DNA of 62,044 nt from SIG622 sp045604705 (GCA_045604705.1 JAZUOO010000005.1:1-62044), one strand, 5' to 3'. Numbered from the stretch's first letter, positions 8,766 through 18,383 are shown. Translations and numbers: made by a program. The notes: generated by a model not told the origin, from the sequence alone.

Positions 8766-11012
8766 TTATTTTTTGTAGCCGCACTTTTCGTTATGGCAGT
8801 AAACATTTTCTTTGCCCTTTTTACGAAGCAGCAGTCCGCCGCAGTCGGGACATTTTTCTTCAAGCGGAATATCCCATGTGGAGAATTTGCAATCCGGGTA
8901 GCTCTCACAGCTGTAGAATACGGTCTTTTTTCTGCCGTGCTTTATTACTATCTTTGATCCGCACAAGGGGCATTTTACATTTGTATCCCTGGCAATCGCC
9001 TTTGTTGTTTTACATTCGGGATAGTTCTCGCAGGCGTAGAAGCTTCCGAATCTGCCTTTTTTGATCACCATACGACTTGAGCACTTTTCGCATTTTACAT
9101 CATCGGGAGCATACTTTACTTCTTCCGGCGCCGCCTTTTCTTCGTTTTTCAGAAGATTTCCGTCCGAATCTATCGGTTTTGTGTTCTTGCATTCCGGATA
9201 ATTGGGGCAGGCTGCGAATTTGCCGAATCTGCCGTTTTTTATCACCATTTTGCTTCCGCATTTTTCACAGATTATGTCGGTCTCTTTTGCCGCTACCTTG
9301 TAGTTGCCTTTTTGTATTTCCTTTTCGGCTTTGTCAAGGTCCTTTGCAAATTTTTCGTAGAATCTTGCAAGGACGTCATTCATGTCACGCTCACCGCTTT
9401 CCACCTCGTCAAGAGCATCCTCCATTCTTGCGGTGAAGTCGTAGTCTACTATGTCGTCGAAATTGTCCTGCATGAGCTGTGTGGTTACCTCACCAAGGGA
9501 CGTTGGAATAAAGTTTTTACCCTCTCTTTCCACATAGCCTCTTGAAATAATGGTAGTGATAATCGCCGCCCATGTTGAGGGTCTTCCTATACCCTTTTCT
9601 TCAAGCAGCTTTACAAGTGATGCTTCGGTGAATCTTGCCGGAGGCTGTGTAAAATGCTGTGTGGGAGACAGTTCAAGAAGCTTTAGCACATCACCCTGTG
9701 ACATGGTTGGAAGTCCCGATTCCTTTTCGTTATCTTCCTCATCGTCGGTCTTTTCCTCGTAGAGTGCCATAAAGCCGGGGAATTTTACGGTATAGCCGTT
9801 GGCTCTGAATATATAGCCTGCACTTTCAATCTCTGCACTGACAGTATCAAGAACTGCGGATTCCATCTGGCTGGACACGAATCTGTCCCAGATGAGCTTG
9901 TAGATTTTATACTGATCGGGAGTAAGCGAGCCTTTGATCATATCCGGTTCCAGCTTCATATCAGTGGGGCGGATAGCTTCGTGGGCATCCTGAACATTTT
10001 TCTTTGTTTTATATACTCTGGGAGCTTTCGGGCAGTACTGCTCGCCGAACTTTTCCGTAATATAAAGCTTTGCTGCATCTGCTGCTGTCTCGGAGATTCT
10101 CAAAGAGTCGGTTCTCATATAGGTGATAAGACCGTGAGTGCCAAGGGAGCCGAGGTTGATACCTTCGTAAAGCTCCTGGGCAAGGCGCATTGTTCTTTCC
10201 GAATGATAACCCATCCTGCGGTTTGCTTCCTGCTGGAGCGTTGACGTGGTAAAGGGCGGTGCGGGATTTTTGAGTCTTTTGGATTTCTTTATGCTCTTGA
10301 CGCTGAAAGGTGCACCGATGGTTGCATCGCGTACTGTTTTTGCATCCTTTTCGCTTTTGAGCTCCATTTTGCCATTTTCCGTGCCGTAGAAGCTTGCCTT
10401 GAAGGATTTACATTCGCCTGTTTCAAGGTTTGCATCTATTGTCCAGTATTCTTCGGGTCTAAACTGCTTTATTTCGTTTTCTCTTTCAACTATTATTTTT
10501 GTTACAACAGACTGAACTCTGCCTGCGGAGAGTCCGCTTTTTATCTTCTTCCACAGCACGGGACTGAGCTTATAGCCCACTATTCTGTCAAGTATTCTTC
10601 TTGCCTGCTGTGAATTTACAAGATTCATGTCTATCTCTCTCGGATTCTTTATGCCTTCCTTTACAACCGGTTTTGTCACCGAGTTGAAGGTTACTCTTTT
10701 TGCCTTTTCCGGCGAGAGCTCAAGGGCGTTCATGAGGTGCCATGCAATTGCTTCTCCTTCTCGGTCAGGGTCAGTTGCGAGAAAGACTGTGTCTGCATTT
10801 TTTGCCTCTTTTTTAAGATCTGCTATAAGTGGACCTTTGCCTCTTATGTTGATATATTTGGGTTCAAAATTATTTTCTATATCAACTCCGAGCGTACTCT
10901 TGGGAAGGTCTCTTATGTGACCTATGGAGGCTACGACTTTGTAGCCCTTGCCGAGATAGCTCTTTATTGTTCCTCCCTTTGAGGGCGACTCAACTATTAC
11001 AAGATGTGCCAT
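8766..11012 (-). CDS. topA: DNA topoisomerase I
   Basis: Type IA topoisomerase that relaxes negative supercoils. The protein (748 residues) begins with the Toprim segment LVIVESPSKGGTI and contains DPDREGEAIAWH. The active-site tyrosine lies in the GLITYMRTDS motif near residue 300. The C-terminus carries four zinc-ribbon repeats (CEKC...CPNYPEC, CEKC...CENYPEC, CPLC...CESYPDC, CPDC...CHNEKC). The ATG at 11012 has better spacing from GGAG than the ATG two codons upstream. It follows dprA by about 70 nt, a common Bacillota order. Confidence 0.96.
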   Translation of the reverse strand: MAHLVIVESPSKGGTIKSYLGKGYKVVASIGHIRDLPKSTLGVDIENNFEPKYINIRGKGPLIADLKKEAKNADTVFLATDPDREGEAIAWHLMNALELSPEKAKRVTFNSVTKPVVKEGIKNPREIDMNLVNSQQARRILDRIVGYKLSPVLWKKIKSGLSAGRVQSVVTKIIVERENEIKQFRPEEYWTIDANLETGECKSFKASFYGTENGKMELKSEKDAKTVRDATIGAPFSVKSIKKSKRLKNPAPPFTTSTLQQEANRRMGYHSERTMRLAQELYEGINLGSLGTHGLITYMRTDSLRISETAADAAKLYITEKFGEQYCPKAPRVYKTKKNVQDAHEAIRPTDMKLEPDMIKGSLTPDQYKIYKLIWDRFVSSQMESAVLDTVSAEIESAGYIFRANGYTVKFPGFMALYEEKTDDEEDNEKESGLPTMSQGDVLKLLELSPTQHFTQPPARFTEASLVKLLEEKGIGRPSTWAAIITTIISRGYVEREGKNFIPTSLGEVTTQLMQDNFDDIVDYDFTARMEDALDEVESGERDMNDVLARFYEKFAKDLDKAEKEIQKGNYKVAAKETDIICEKCGSKMVIKNGRFGKFAACPNYPECKNTKPIDSDGNLLKNEEKAAPEEVKYAPDDVKCEKCSSRMVIKKGRFGSFYACENYPECKTTKAIARDTNVKCPLCGSKIVIKHGRKKTVFYSCESYPDCKFSTWDIPLEEKCPDCGGLLLRKKGKENVYCHNEKCGYKK

Positions 11013-11082
11013 ACTCATTTCTCCATTCTTCCGTTTTTACGGTTATGTCAAAGCCGCAATATATTTTACGGCGTTTTTGTAT

Positions 11083-12450
11083 TTATTTTTTACGCACTTT
11101 CGCACCCTCTGTTTCTATCAGTCCGAACATTTCAAGGGCGGTCAGGGCGATATTTACGTTCGTGGGATCCTCGTTTATTTCAATTCCTATGGAATCCGCA
11201 ACTACCGTGCCCTTTTCTGCGATGCACAGGTATACCTTCTTTTCAAGCGCACCGAGGGTATCTATATCAAATTCCGGCTTTGGGGCTTCGGCTTTGGTCT
11301 TCAGCTTGTCCATATTCGCTTCGTATACCTTTTCAAAGACAAGACCGCTGCGTTTTGGGACGGCTGTATTCTTTGCCGCAGTTTTGATTTTGGTTGCTTT
11401 GACCGGAGCTTCCGATTTTACTGTAGGTTCTGCTTTTACCGTTTTGGCAGCCCCTGATTCCGCCTTATCTTTCGGTGCGATATTTTTTCCTTTAAGAACA
11501 CGTATTTTCTTGGTCGAACGTTTTTCCGGAACAACGACATTTCCCGAAGCCGGAACACTTGAAACTCTGTGAGGATAGGTGTAAACGTAGTTTTTGAGAA
11601 TGTCCCATGAGCCGAACACGGGGACTGCGCCGTCACGGATGAGCTTGTTTACACCCGTGCTTTCGGGGTTGGAAATATCTGCGGGAATGGCAAATATTCT
11701 TCTACCCTGCTCGCTGGCGTGGGCAGCGGTTATTATTGCACCGCTTCTTGTACTTCCTTCGCCTATTAGTACTGCGTTGCAAAGTCCGCTGATGATTCGG
11801 TTCCTGACAGGGAAGTATTTGCCTGTTATTTCCGTAAAGGGGGCTCTTTCCGTAATCACAAGTCCTCTTTGGTACATTTCCTCAAACAGCTCTTTGTTTT
11901 CCGAGGGGAATATCTTTTCAAGTCCGCTTCCGAGAACGCCTACCGCAAAGCCTGAACTGTCAAGTGCCGCCCTTGTTGCCGCAGTGTCTATTCCGCTTGC
12001 AAGTCCCGTGACAATCACTGCACCGCCGGATGCCATTCCCGAGGTGATTTTATAGGTGGAGTTCCAGCCGGTGTCGCTGTAGCTTCTTGTACCGACTACG
12101 GCTATACACACATTATCGTCAAAGTCGATCATTCTTCCTCTTGCGTAGATTACGGGCGGTGGATTCTTTATAGCTCTCAGACGCTGAGGATACATATTGG
12201 AGGTATATTCAATTATGCCGAAATAGTTATGATCGCAGAAAGCGGCACACTTGTTGGCACGATCAAGCTTTTTGTCCGAAAGTCTTGACATTACTATACT
12301 GTAGGGTTTTATCCCGATATTTTCATAGTCACGCGGTGTGAGTCTGTATATATTCTCGAAGCTTCCGTATTCTTCAATCAGCTTTTTTCCGCATATGCTA
12401 CCGGGTCCAAGTGCCTCCGAGAGCCATACGGCAAGTATCTTTTCATTCAT
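11083..12450 (-). CDS. dprA: DNA-protecting protein DprA
   Basis: Rossmann-fold protein that loads RecA on incoming single-stranded DNA during natural transformation. Visible features: an N-terminal helix-hairpin-helix-like region, the Rossmann core with VVGTRSYSDTG, GLASGIDTAATRAAL and the nucleotide-binding region SEQGRRIFAIPADI (about residues 245-258), and the DprA-typical NKLIRDGA. At 455 residues it is longer than most because a Lys/Ala/Pro-rich linker (about 315-385) precedes a C-terminal winged-helix-like domain. No other competence genes are in the window. Confidence 0.94.
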   Translation of the reverse strand: MNEKILAVWLSEALGPGSICGKKLIEEYGSFENIYRLTPRDYENIGIKPYSIVMSRLSDKKLDRANKCAAFCDHNYFGIIEYTSNMYPQRLRAIKNPPPVIYARGRMIDFDDNVCIAVVGTRSYSDTGWNSTYKITSGMASGGAVIVTGLASGIDTAATRAALDSSGFAVGVLGSGLEKIFPSENKELFEEMYQRGLVITERAPFTEITGKYFPVRNRIISGLCNAVLIGEGSTRSGAIITAAHASEQGRRIFAIPADISNPESTGVNKLIRDGAVPVFGSWDILKNYVYTYPHRVSSVPASGNVVVPEKRSTKKIRVLKGKNIAPKDKAESGAAKTVKAEPTVKSEAPVKATKIKTAAKNTAVPKRSGLVFEKVYEANMDKLKTKAEAPKPEFDIDTLGALEKKVYLCIAEKGTVVADSIGIEINEDPTNVNIALTALEMFGLIETEGAKVRKK

Positions 12451-12509
12451 AAACTAACCCCATTCTGCCATTTTGGCATAACAGTATTTATATTCAAAAA
12501 AGTTTGTGA

Positions 12510-13325
12510 TTACTTATAAATCTCGTTTGTTTTTCGAGCCTTTTCCCAAATGAGTATCGCTGCCGCTACAGATGCGTTGAGGGATTCGGAGCCGCACTGC
12601 ATGGGAATTATAACGCAGCCGGAGCATTTGTCCAGTACCGTTTGGGAAACACCGTGTCCTTCGTTGCCGATTATTATGCTGTCGCAAAGTCTGAAATCTG
12701 TGTCAGCTATGCTTTGGGCGTTATCCGTGAGTGCTGCGGCATATACCTTTCCGCAGGTTCTGAGGATGGATATGCTCTTTGATATATCGTGGGTTATATA
12801 AAGGTCTGTTTTAAAAACTGCACCCATTGCCGCCCGTAGAGTTTTGTAGCCGAAAACATCCGCACAGTCGTGGGTAAGCAGTATGCTTTTACAACCCAGA
12901 GCCGCACAGCTTCTAAGGATTGCACCCACGTTTGAGGGGTCTCTGACACTTTCAAGGACTATCATACCTCGGGATATATCGGTGTCTTCCGAGAATTCAG
13001 GAAGCCCGAACTTTTCCGATACCGCAAATATTCCCTGGGACGCTTTTTCGTATGTCAGCTTTTCGTAGACCTCTGCACTTACAAGATACAGCTTTGCACC
13101 TTTTTCGTATGCTTTAAGGAGAAGATCTTCACGATTGTTTTTTGCTTTTTCCGTGAAGTACACTTCGGTAATGAGGATGTTTTCACAAAGAGCTTCGGAA
13201 AAAAGCTTTTCGCCTTCAAATGCAAAAAGTCCTTCTCTGTCTCTGTACTTCTTATCTTCCAGAGAACAAGCCCTTATTATTTTAGGATTCTTTCTTGAAG
13301 TTATTTGTTCAAAGTCAAAATTCAT
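12510..13325 (-). CDS. TrmH/SpoU-family RNA methyltransferase
   Basis: Predicted SAM-dependent 2'-O-ribose methyltransferase of rRNA or tRNA. The 271-residue protein has an N-terminal substrate-binding domain (FAFEGEKLFSEAL) and a C-terminal SPOUT knot with VRDPSNVGAILRSCAALG, IIGNEGHGVS and SLNASVAAAILIWE. I chose the ATG at 13325, preceded by GGAGAA; an upstream extension to 13430 encodes an unlikely hydrophobic/basic leader and overlaps the promoter. It is the first gene of the leftward run. The exact RNA target cannot be told. Confidence 0.9.
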   Translation of the reverse strand: MNFDFEQITSRKNPKIIRACSLEDKKYRDREGLFAFEGEKLFSEALCENILITEVYFTEKAKNNREDLLLKAYEKGAKLYLVSAEVYEKLTYEKASQGIFAVSEKFGLPEFSEDTDISRGMIVLESVRDPSNVGAILRSCAALGCKSILLTHDCADVFGYKTLRAAMGAVFKTDLYITHDISKSISILRTCGKVYAAALTDNAQSIADTDFRLCDSIIIGNEGHGVSQTVLDKCSGCVIIPMQCGSESLNASVAAAILIWEKARKTNEIYK

Positions 13326-13382
13326 ATCCCGTTTTCTCCGTTTTTTACCGTGTCTTCGTCTTGCAAAAGCATCGCAATCTAC

Positions 13383-13412
13383 ATTATAATATATATAAAT
13401 ACAAAAAAGCAA
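13383..13412 (-). promoter_or_regulatory. promoter for the trmH-to-smc run
   Basis: TTGCTT (13407-13412), an 18-nt spacer and TATAAT (13383-13388) on the minus strand, about 60 nt before the methyltransferase start. Genes downstream have gaps of 3-70 nt and no strong internal terminator was seen, so one transcript may cover several of them (inference). Confidence 0.55.
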
Positions 13413-13595
13413 GCCTTTTTTTGATAACATTTCAGAATTTTTATGTATTTTTTGGAAATATAGGCTGTTTTTTCGTGTCTTTCCCCTTTTGTGAACGCTT
13501 CAATTAACAATTCATTCACCCAAAGCACTATCTATAAAAGACAAAATCTGATAAAATACTTCGTATAAAGAAGATATACGGAGAAACTGTGTTTT

Positions 13596-14342
13596 ATGAA
13601 GCTTTTCGGCAAAAAAACAAAGAGTATGAAAAAGGATAAGAAGGGTTCGGTCACGGTGATTCTTGCGGCAGCGGGAAGCGGGACAAGACTTGGAGGTGTT
13701 TCAAAACCTCTTATGAATATTCTCGGGAAGACCGCCATTGAATATTCTCTTGAAATTTTTGAGAATAATGAGGATGTTACAAGAATCGTTATAAGTACCA
13801 AGGAAGAGGATATTCCTAAGTATGAAGAGATTATTAAAAATCGTGGCTTCAAAAAGGTTATCGGAGTTATTTGCGGCGGAAGTACACGAGGTGAATCCGT
13901 TTCCAAGGCGTTCAGGTTCGCCTTTGAGGATATGGTTACCGATTTTGTTGCAATACATGATGCGGCAAGACCTCTTATTACGGATGATATTGTATGTCGT
14001 GCGGTAGGCGAGGCGAAAAAATACGGTACGGCGGTATGTGCTTCCCTGTGTCCCGATACGGTAAAGCGTGCGGGTAAATCTCTGTTTGTTTCGGAAAGTG
14101 TTGACAGGAACGGACTTTATATGATCGGTACACCGCAAATTTTTTCTTATGACATTTACTGCACGAGTCTTGCCGTTGCCGAGCGTGACGGATTTGAGGC
14201 TACGGATGACAGCTCACTTGCGCAGAATGCGGGATTTAAGATAAGGATATGTGAAACTGCGAGAGACAACATAAAGCTTACCTATCCCGATGATACTTTA
14301 ATTGCGGAAGCGATATTGAAGAGCAGAAAGGAAAATATATAG
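13596..14342 (+). CDS. ispD: 2-C-methyl-D-erythritol 4-phosphate cytidylyltransferase
   Basis: Third enzyme of the MEP isoprenoid pathway: couples CTP and MEP to give CDP-ME. The nucleotide-binding motif AAAGSGTRLGG lies near residues 20-30, with a conserved lysine following (SKPLMNI) and the DAARPLI segment near residues 125-131. The 248 residues include a basic N-terminal extension of about 15 residues; a start at 13626 would remove it but has a worse ribosome site. ispF follows after 2 nt, so the two act as an operon. Confidence 0.95.
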   Translation: MKLFGKKTKSMKKDKKGSVTVILAAAGSGTRLGGVSKPLMNILGKTAIEYSLEIFENNEDVTRIVISTKEEDIPKYEEIIKNRGFKKVIGVICGGSTRGESVSKAFRFAFEDMVTDFVAIHDAARPLITDDIVCRAVGEAKKYGTAVCASLCPDTVKRAGKSLFVSESVDRNGLYMIGTPQIFSYDIYCTSLAVAERDGFEATDDSSLAQNAGFKIRICETARDNIKLTYPDDTLIAEAILKSRKENI

Positions 14343-14344
14343 CT

Positions 14345-14821
14345 ATGTTCAGGATTGGTCACGGATATGATGTTCACAGGCTTTGCGAAGGGAGAGATTT
14401 GTTTCTCGGCGGTGTAAAGATACCGCATACGCTCGGGCTTCTGGGACATTCGGATGCGGATGTACTTATTCACGCTTTATGTGATGCGCTTCTCGGAGCT
14501 ATGGCTCTCGGGGATATTGGCAGGCATTTTCCGGATAATGACGAAAAATATAAAGGAATATCAAGCATGATACTCCTTAAAGATGTAAAAAATATGATGG
14601 ATGAAAAAGGGTACGGTCTTTGCAACTGTGATATAACGGTTATTGCACAGAAGCCGAAGCTTTCGTCTTTTATTCCTGATATGGTGAAAAATATTGCCGA
14701 GGTTCTCGGATGCGACACGGATGCTGTCAACGTCAAAGCGACAACACAGGAGCATCTTGGGTTCACAGGCAGGGGTGAGGGAATTAGTGCTCATGCGGTG
14801 GTTTCGATTTTCAAAAGGTGA
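14345..14821 (+). CDS. ispF: 2-C-methyl-D-erythritol 2,4-cyclodiphosphate synthase
   Basis: Cyclises CDP-ME 2-phosphate to MEcPP in the MEP pathway. The 158-residue protein shows the metal-binding GHGYDVHRL at the N-terminus and GHSDADVLIHALCDALLGA (about residues 34-52), and ends with the family segment TTQEHLGFTGRGEGI. The ATG is 3 nt after the ispD stop codon; ispD-ispF adjacency (sometimes fusion) is common and supports both calls. ispE is not nearby. Confidence 0.96.
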   Translation: MFRIGHGYDVHRLCEGRDLFLGGVKIPHTLGLLGHSDADVLIHALCDALLGAMALGDIGRHFPDNDEKYKGISSMILLKDVKNMMDEKGYGLCNCDITVIAQKPKLSSFIPDMVKNIAEVLGCDTDAVNVKATTQEHLGFTGRGEGISAHAVVSIFKR

Positions 14822-14914
14822 TTTGATTAACTGCGGAAGGTGGGGCTTTTGGGGTTTCTTCTGAATCCTTACTGACTGCGTTTTGTTTAAGCGACTGCTA
14901 ATCTTTGCCTTTCG

Positions 14915-15209
14915 CCTTGCCGGCGGGGCGTTACTGTTTTTTTCTACAGCGAAAAAAAGTAACCAAAAAAACGCCGCTCAGGGACTTCGTCCCTAAGAAG
15001 TTTGCAAGCAAACTTTAAAGAATCCGAAGGATTCTTCTGAACCCTAAAATGTGTTGCTTCAAAGATTTTTTGTTGCGTTCTTCTGTTGGAACAGCTCAAT
15101 TGTTCTGCCCAGGGGGCTGGCGCCCCCTATCACCCCTGAGTTTAAAATTTTGGTTTCTGCTGATTTGAGGTTTTGGCTGAAAGTAGGGCACGACCTGTGT
15201 GTCGTGCCA
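14915..15209. repeat. serial small hairpins downstream of ispF
   Basis: This roughly 650-nt gap (14822-15477) has no convincing gene. It holds a chain of short perfect or near-perfect hairpins: GGGACTTCGTCCC (14981-14993), AAGTTTGCAAGCAAACTT (14998-15015), AAGAATCC-GAA-GGATTCTT (15018-15036), AGGGGGC-TGGC-GCCCCCT (15111-15128) and GGCACGAC...GTCGTGCC (15188-15209). Some may stop transcription from ispF, but the chain resembles the repeat at 30934-31125. Confidence 0.7.
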
Positions 15210-15226
15210 TGAGGGTTTTGCTTCGC

Positions 15227-15260
15227 AATGCACAATGCACAATGCATAATGCATAATTTA
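15227..15260. repeat. period-7 tandem array
   Basis: AATGCAC AATGCAC AATGCAT AATGCAT, an exact 7-nt period with drifting units. Member of the dispersed heptad family. Confidence 0.8.
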
Positions 15261-15360
15261 GGTAAAAAGCTTCGCTTTTGATTTTATTGTATCGCACTGC
15301 GGTGCGAGGGCGAATTTACATTTGATTTTAAATTGTGTGCTTGCAAATTTGAATCATATT

Positions 15361-15413
15361 TGTAGGGCATCGCAACAATCACAATCCGTACACCGCTCCG
15401 TGGGTGCACTCCT
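15361..15413. repeat. partial copy of the left-edge 102-bp repeat
   Basis: Shares CAACAATCACAATCC and CGCTCCGTGGGTGCAC with the array at 1-262 but lacks the GGGAGAGGTGGCAGCG core, so it is a truncated copy. Confidence 0.7.
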
Positions 15414-15477
15414 TTAACGGTTGGAATTTCAACTATTCACTTGACAAAAGGTCAGCTTCACCATTCACTATCCCTGC

Positions 15478-15846
15478 TCACCCTATCATCTCTCCCGTTT
15501 CTTCGCCGAGACCGAAGCTTACCGTTATGGCGTCGTTTACTCTGTTCATAACGTCGTCGTCAAGGTGTCCCATTTTTTCTTTCAGGCGTTTTTTGTCTAT
15601 GGTTCTTATCTGTTCGAGCAGTATCACCGAATCCCTTGCAAGTCCGTACTTGTCCGCAAAGACCTCTATGTGCGTCGGAAGCTTGCTCTTATCGGTACGG
15701 CTTGTGATGGCGGCTGCGATGACCGTGGGGCTGTATCTGTTACCTACGTCGTTCTGTACTATGAGTACGGGGCGCACTCCGCCTTGCTCGGATCCTATGA
15801 CGGGACTTAAGTCCGCGTAGTATATATCTCCTCTTCGTACTGTCAA
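15478..15846 (-). CDS. MazF/PemK-family endoribonuclease toxin
   Basis: Predicted sequence-specific mRNA interferase (EndoA/NdoA type). Family features are clear: TVRRGDIYYADLSPVIGSEQ at the N-terminus, RPVLIVQND, and LEQIRTIDKKRL near residue 80. The best start is the TTG at 15846, which leaves 8 nt after GGAGAG and yields about 122 residues; a GTG three codons upstream overlaps the Shine-Dalgarno. No MazE-like antitoxin gene is next to it: upstream is a roughly 340-nt gap, then the divergent nnrD. Solitary chromosomal copies of this family are known in Bacillota, with the antitoxin sometimes elsewhere. Confidence 0.93.
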   Translation of the reverse strand: MTVRRGDIYYADLSPVIGSEQGGVRPVLIVQNDVGNRYSPTVIAAAITSRTDKSKLPTHIEVFADKYGLARDSVILLEQIRTIDKKRLKEKMGHLDDDVMNRVNDAITVSFGLGEETGEMIG

Positions 15847-16184
15847 TTTATTCACTCTCCGCTTTTACATGCAAAGCTATGCATGAAGTATGTTTTGGAA
15901 TTCCGATTATATTTTTACCACCGGGAACGGTTTTATACAGCTTTTGAAAATTTGCCGCTCAATATGCGAATTTCAGAATTGTAAAGATGTCACAAAGCTG
16001 TACGTCCCAACATTATAATATACAAAAAACTCCGGTTCGTTTACATGGGCAAAAAACATGATAAGCGGATTTGGTTAGGTTTTTGGAAAATAACGGCATG
16101 ACGTATGTCAAAGCGGTGCAAAAACGGGAAAGCCGTACAAATATAATATATCGGGCACTGTCCCGTTATCGGAAAGGAACGTTT

Positions 16185-17720
16185 ATGAAAGTTTATACAC
16201 CCGAAAATCTGAGAAGTGCGGATAAATATACAATTGAAAAGCTTGGAGTACCCGGAACAGTTCTCATGGACAAGGCTGCCGATGCGCTTTTTGAGGCTCT
16301 TTCGGAGCATTTTGGTAAAAATAGGAAATTTGTAATTTTGTGCGGCAAGGGAAACAACGGCGGTGACGGATGGGCACTGGGGATGAAGCTTTCCAAAGTA
16401 TTTGAAAGGGCAATATGTATTTCGGTTTTCGGCGAGCCTTCAACATCGGATGCTCTTTACTTTTATGGAAAATGCCGTGAATGTATGGGGTTAGGACTTC
16501 CTTTAAAAATTATCCAGGCGAAAGAAGATATTGTCAATGCTTTAAGGGAGACCGGCTCGGCGGATATTATTGTTGATGCTTTATTCGGTACGGGCTTTTC
16601 GGGAGATATTGAAAAGGAGAGTCTTGTCGGAGAGCTTATTGCGGCTTCAAACACAAGGGACTGCTTTAAGCTGTCTGCCGATATTCCAAGCGGTGCGGAT
16701 GCTCTTACGGGAAGATGCGCTTCTGTAGTATTCCGTGCGGATGTTACGGTTACTTTTGCAAAGGGTAAAATTGGGATGTTTTCATATCCTGCGAGGGCTT
16801 TTTGCGAAAAAGTAATTATTGCGGACATTGGGATTCCCGAAGATGTTTTTGAAGCATTCGGGGCAAAATATGAGGTTACGGACGACAATACGGTACGCAG
16901 GTATCTTCCGAAAAGATATGCCGATTCCAACAAGGGCAGCTATGGGAAACTGCTTGTTTATGCGGGAAGCAGAGATATGACCGGTGCGGCTTATCTTGCA
17001 CTTTCGGGAGCACTCAGAAGCGGAGTAGGGCTTACTGTTTTTGCGGGTGATCCTTATGTTACGGATGTTTTAAAGCACAGACTTTCAGAGCCGGTTTTTA
17101 TGCAGGTTCGGGGCTCGGATGAAGATACGGATATGCTCATCGAGTATTCAAAAAAATGCAGTGCCATACTTATAGGCTGTGGTCTTGGAACTTCGGAGGA
17201 AGCAAAAAGCAGAGTTATTCGTCTTATAAAAGAATGTGATTGTCCGATAATTCTGGACGCTGACGGAATAAATGCGGTTTCCGATAATATAAATGTTATA
17301 ACGGAAGCAAAAAAAGGAATCTTACTTACGCCTCATCCTCTTGAATTTTCCCGTATATCAGGGCTATCGGTTACACAAATATGCGAAAATCGTATTGAAT
17401 GTGCATCGGATTTTGCAAAGAAGTACGGCTGCAATGTTCTTCTCAAGGGTGCGGGTACGGTAATATGCGGCAGTGACGGCAGGGTTTGCATAAATCCCAT
17501 CGACTGCAGTGCTCTTGCGAAGGGGGGCAGCGGCGATGTTCTTGCGGGTATTATCGCCTCCTTTGTATCGCAAGGTGCAGGGCTTTACGAGAGTGCGGTT
17601 ACGGGTGCTTATCTTCACGGGCGTGCGGGAGAGGAACTGGCACGGGAGTATTCCGAATACGGAGTTATGCCGTCGGACATTCCCGAAAGAGCCGCAAGGA
17701 TACTTGCACGGACAGTATAA
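16185..17720 (+). CDS. nnrD: bifunctional NAD(P)HX epimerase/dehydratase
   Basis: Repairs hydrated NADH and NADPH: an N-terminal epimerase domain (YjeF_N, residues 1 to about 215, with LCGKGNNGGDGWALG) and a C-terminal ADP- or ATP-dependent dehydratase domain (about 225-511) with the motifs LTPHPLEFSRI, VLLKGAGTVI and GSGDVLAGIIA. The 511-residue length equals the usual fused form. I chose the ATG at 16185, with GGAAAGGA at proper spacing; the open frame extends 38 codons upstream without a family match. The following lipoprotein gene begins 50 nt later. Confidence 0.94.
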   Translation: MKVYTPENLRSADKYTIEKLGVPGTVLMDKAADALFEALSEHFGKNRKFVILCGKGNNGGDGWALGMKLSKVFERAICISVFGEPSTSDALYFYGKCRECMGLGLPLKIIQAKEDIVNALRETGSADIIVDALFGTGFSGDIEKESLVGELIAASNTRDCFKLSADIPSGADALTGRCASVVFRADVTVTFAKGKIGMFSYPARAFCEKVIIADIGIPEDVFEAFGAKYEVTDDNTVRRYLPKRYADSNKGSYGKLLVYAGSRDMTGAAYLALSGALRSGVGLTVFAGDPYVTDVLKHRLSEPVFMQVRGSDEDTDMLIEYSKKCSAILIGCGLGTSEEAKSRVIRLIKECDCPIILDADGINAVSDNINVITEAKKGILLTPHPLEFSRISGLSVTQICENRIECASDFAKKYGCNVLLKGAGTVICGSDGRVCINPIDCSALAKGGSGDVLAGIIASFVSQGAGLYESAVTGAYLHGRAGEELAREYSEYGVMPSDIPERAARILARTV

Positions 17721-17770
17721 TTTCAAAGGCTTCCGAATACAGACTTTGGTTTGAAGGGAGCCTTATTTTT

Positions 17771-18373
17771 ATGCGTTTTGGAAAATTATCGGTAATTTTT
17801 GTTTTGTCACTTGTTGTGACTGCGGCAATTCTTTCTTCATGTGCGGGCACGAAAAAACAAAAAGCGGCGTGTGCTCTTTCCGATGTTCTTCGGGGAAATT
17901 ATGTGTGCGAGCTGAATTTTAATGTACGCGGCAAAGAGCAATATTCAGGTAAGGCAGAGATCACAAAAAGCGGAACTGTCACAAGGCTTGACATTCTCTC
18001 GCCCGAACCTTATTCGGGAATGAGCATTGAATATGACACTGCGGGGCTACCGTCAAGTGTGGCGGTACATTTTTCGGGAATGAGCACTTTGCTTCCCTCG
18101 GATGCTGTGGCGAGGATAAACCCTATTGCATCGCTGTTTGCGGATGATTTTGCCTCCTGTCTCGGCAAAGTTTCAAAGGACGATATAACAGAATATGAGC
18201 TTGAGGACAGAAAAGGGCTTTGTGCCTCCCTTTTGTATTCGGATGCTCGGATTATTGTTTATTTCTCGGAAACAGGCTCTGTTCCCTACTCTCTTGAATA
18301 TGAGAGTGACGATATGCAGGCGGATATTGTTTTTGATGTTTTCAAGGCACAGGTTATTGATCTTACGGAGTGA
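17771..18373 (+). CDS. putative lipoprotein, unknown function
   Basis: A 200-residue protein with a lipoprotein signal peptide: MRFGKLS, a hydrophobic stretch, then the lipobox LSSC near residues 20-23, so it is probably anchored to the outer face of the membrane. The rest is polar and beta-rich (alternating segments such as YVCELNFNVRGKEQYSG), reminiscent of lipoprotein carrier-like folds, but I do not recognise a family. A GGGAG ribosome site precedes the ATG. It follows nnrD by 50 nt and ends at a shared terminator. Confidence 0.75.
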   Translation: MRFGKLSVIFVLSLVVTAAILSSCAGTKKQKAACALSDVLRGNYVCELNFNVRGKEQYSGKAEITKSGTVTRLDILSPEPYSGMSIEYDTAGLPSSVAVHFSGMSTLLPSDAVARINPIASLFADDFASCLGKVSKDDITEYELEDRKGLCASLLYSDARIIVYFSETGSVPYSLEYESDDMQADIVFDVFKAQVIDLTE

Positions 18374-18383
18374 GTAAAAATAG

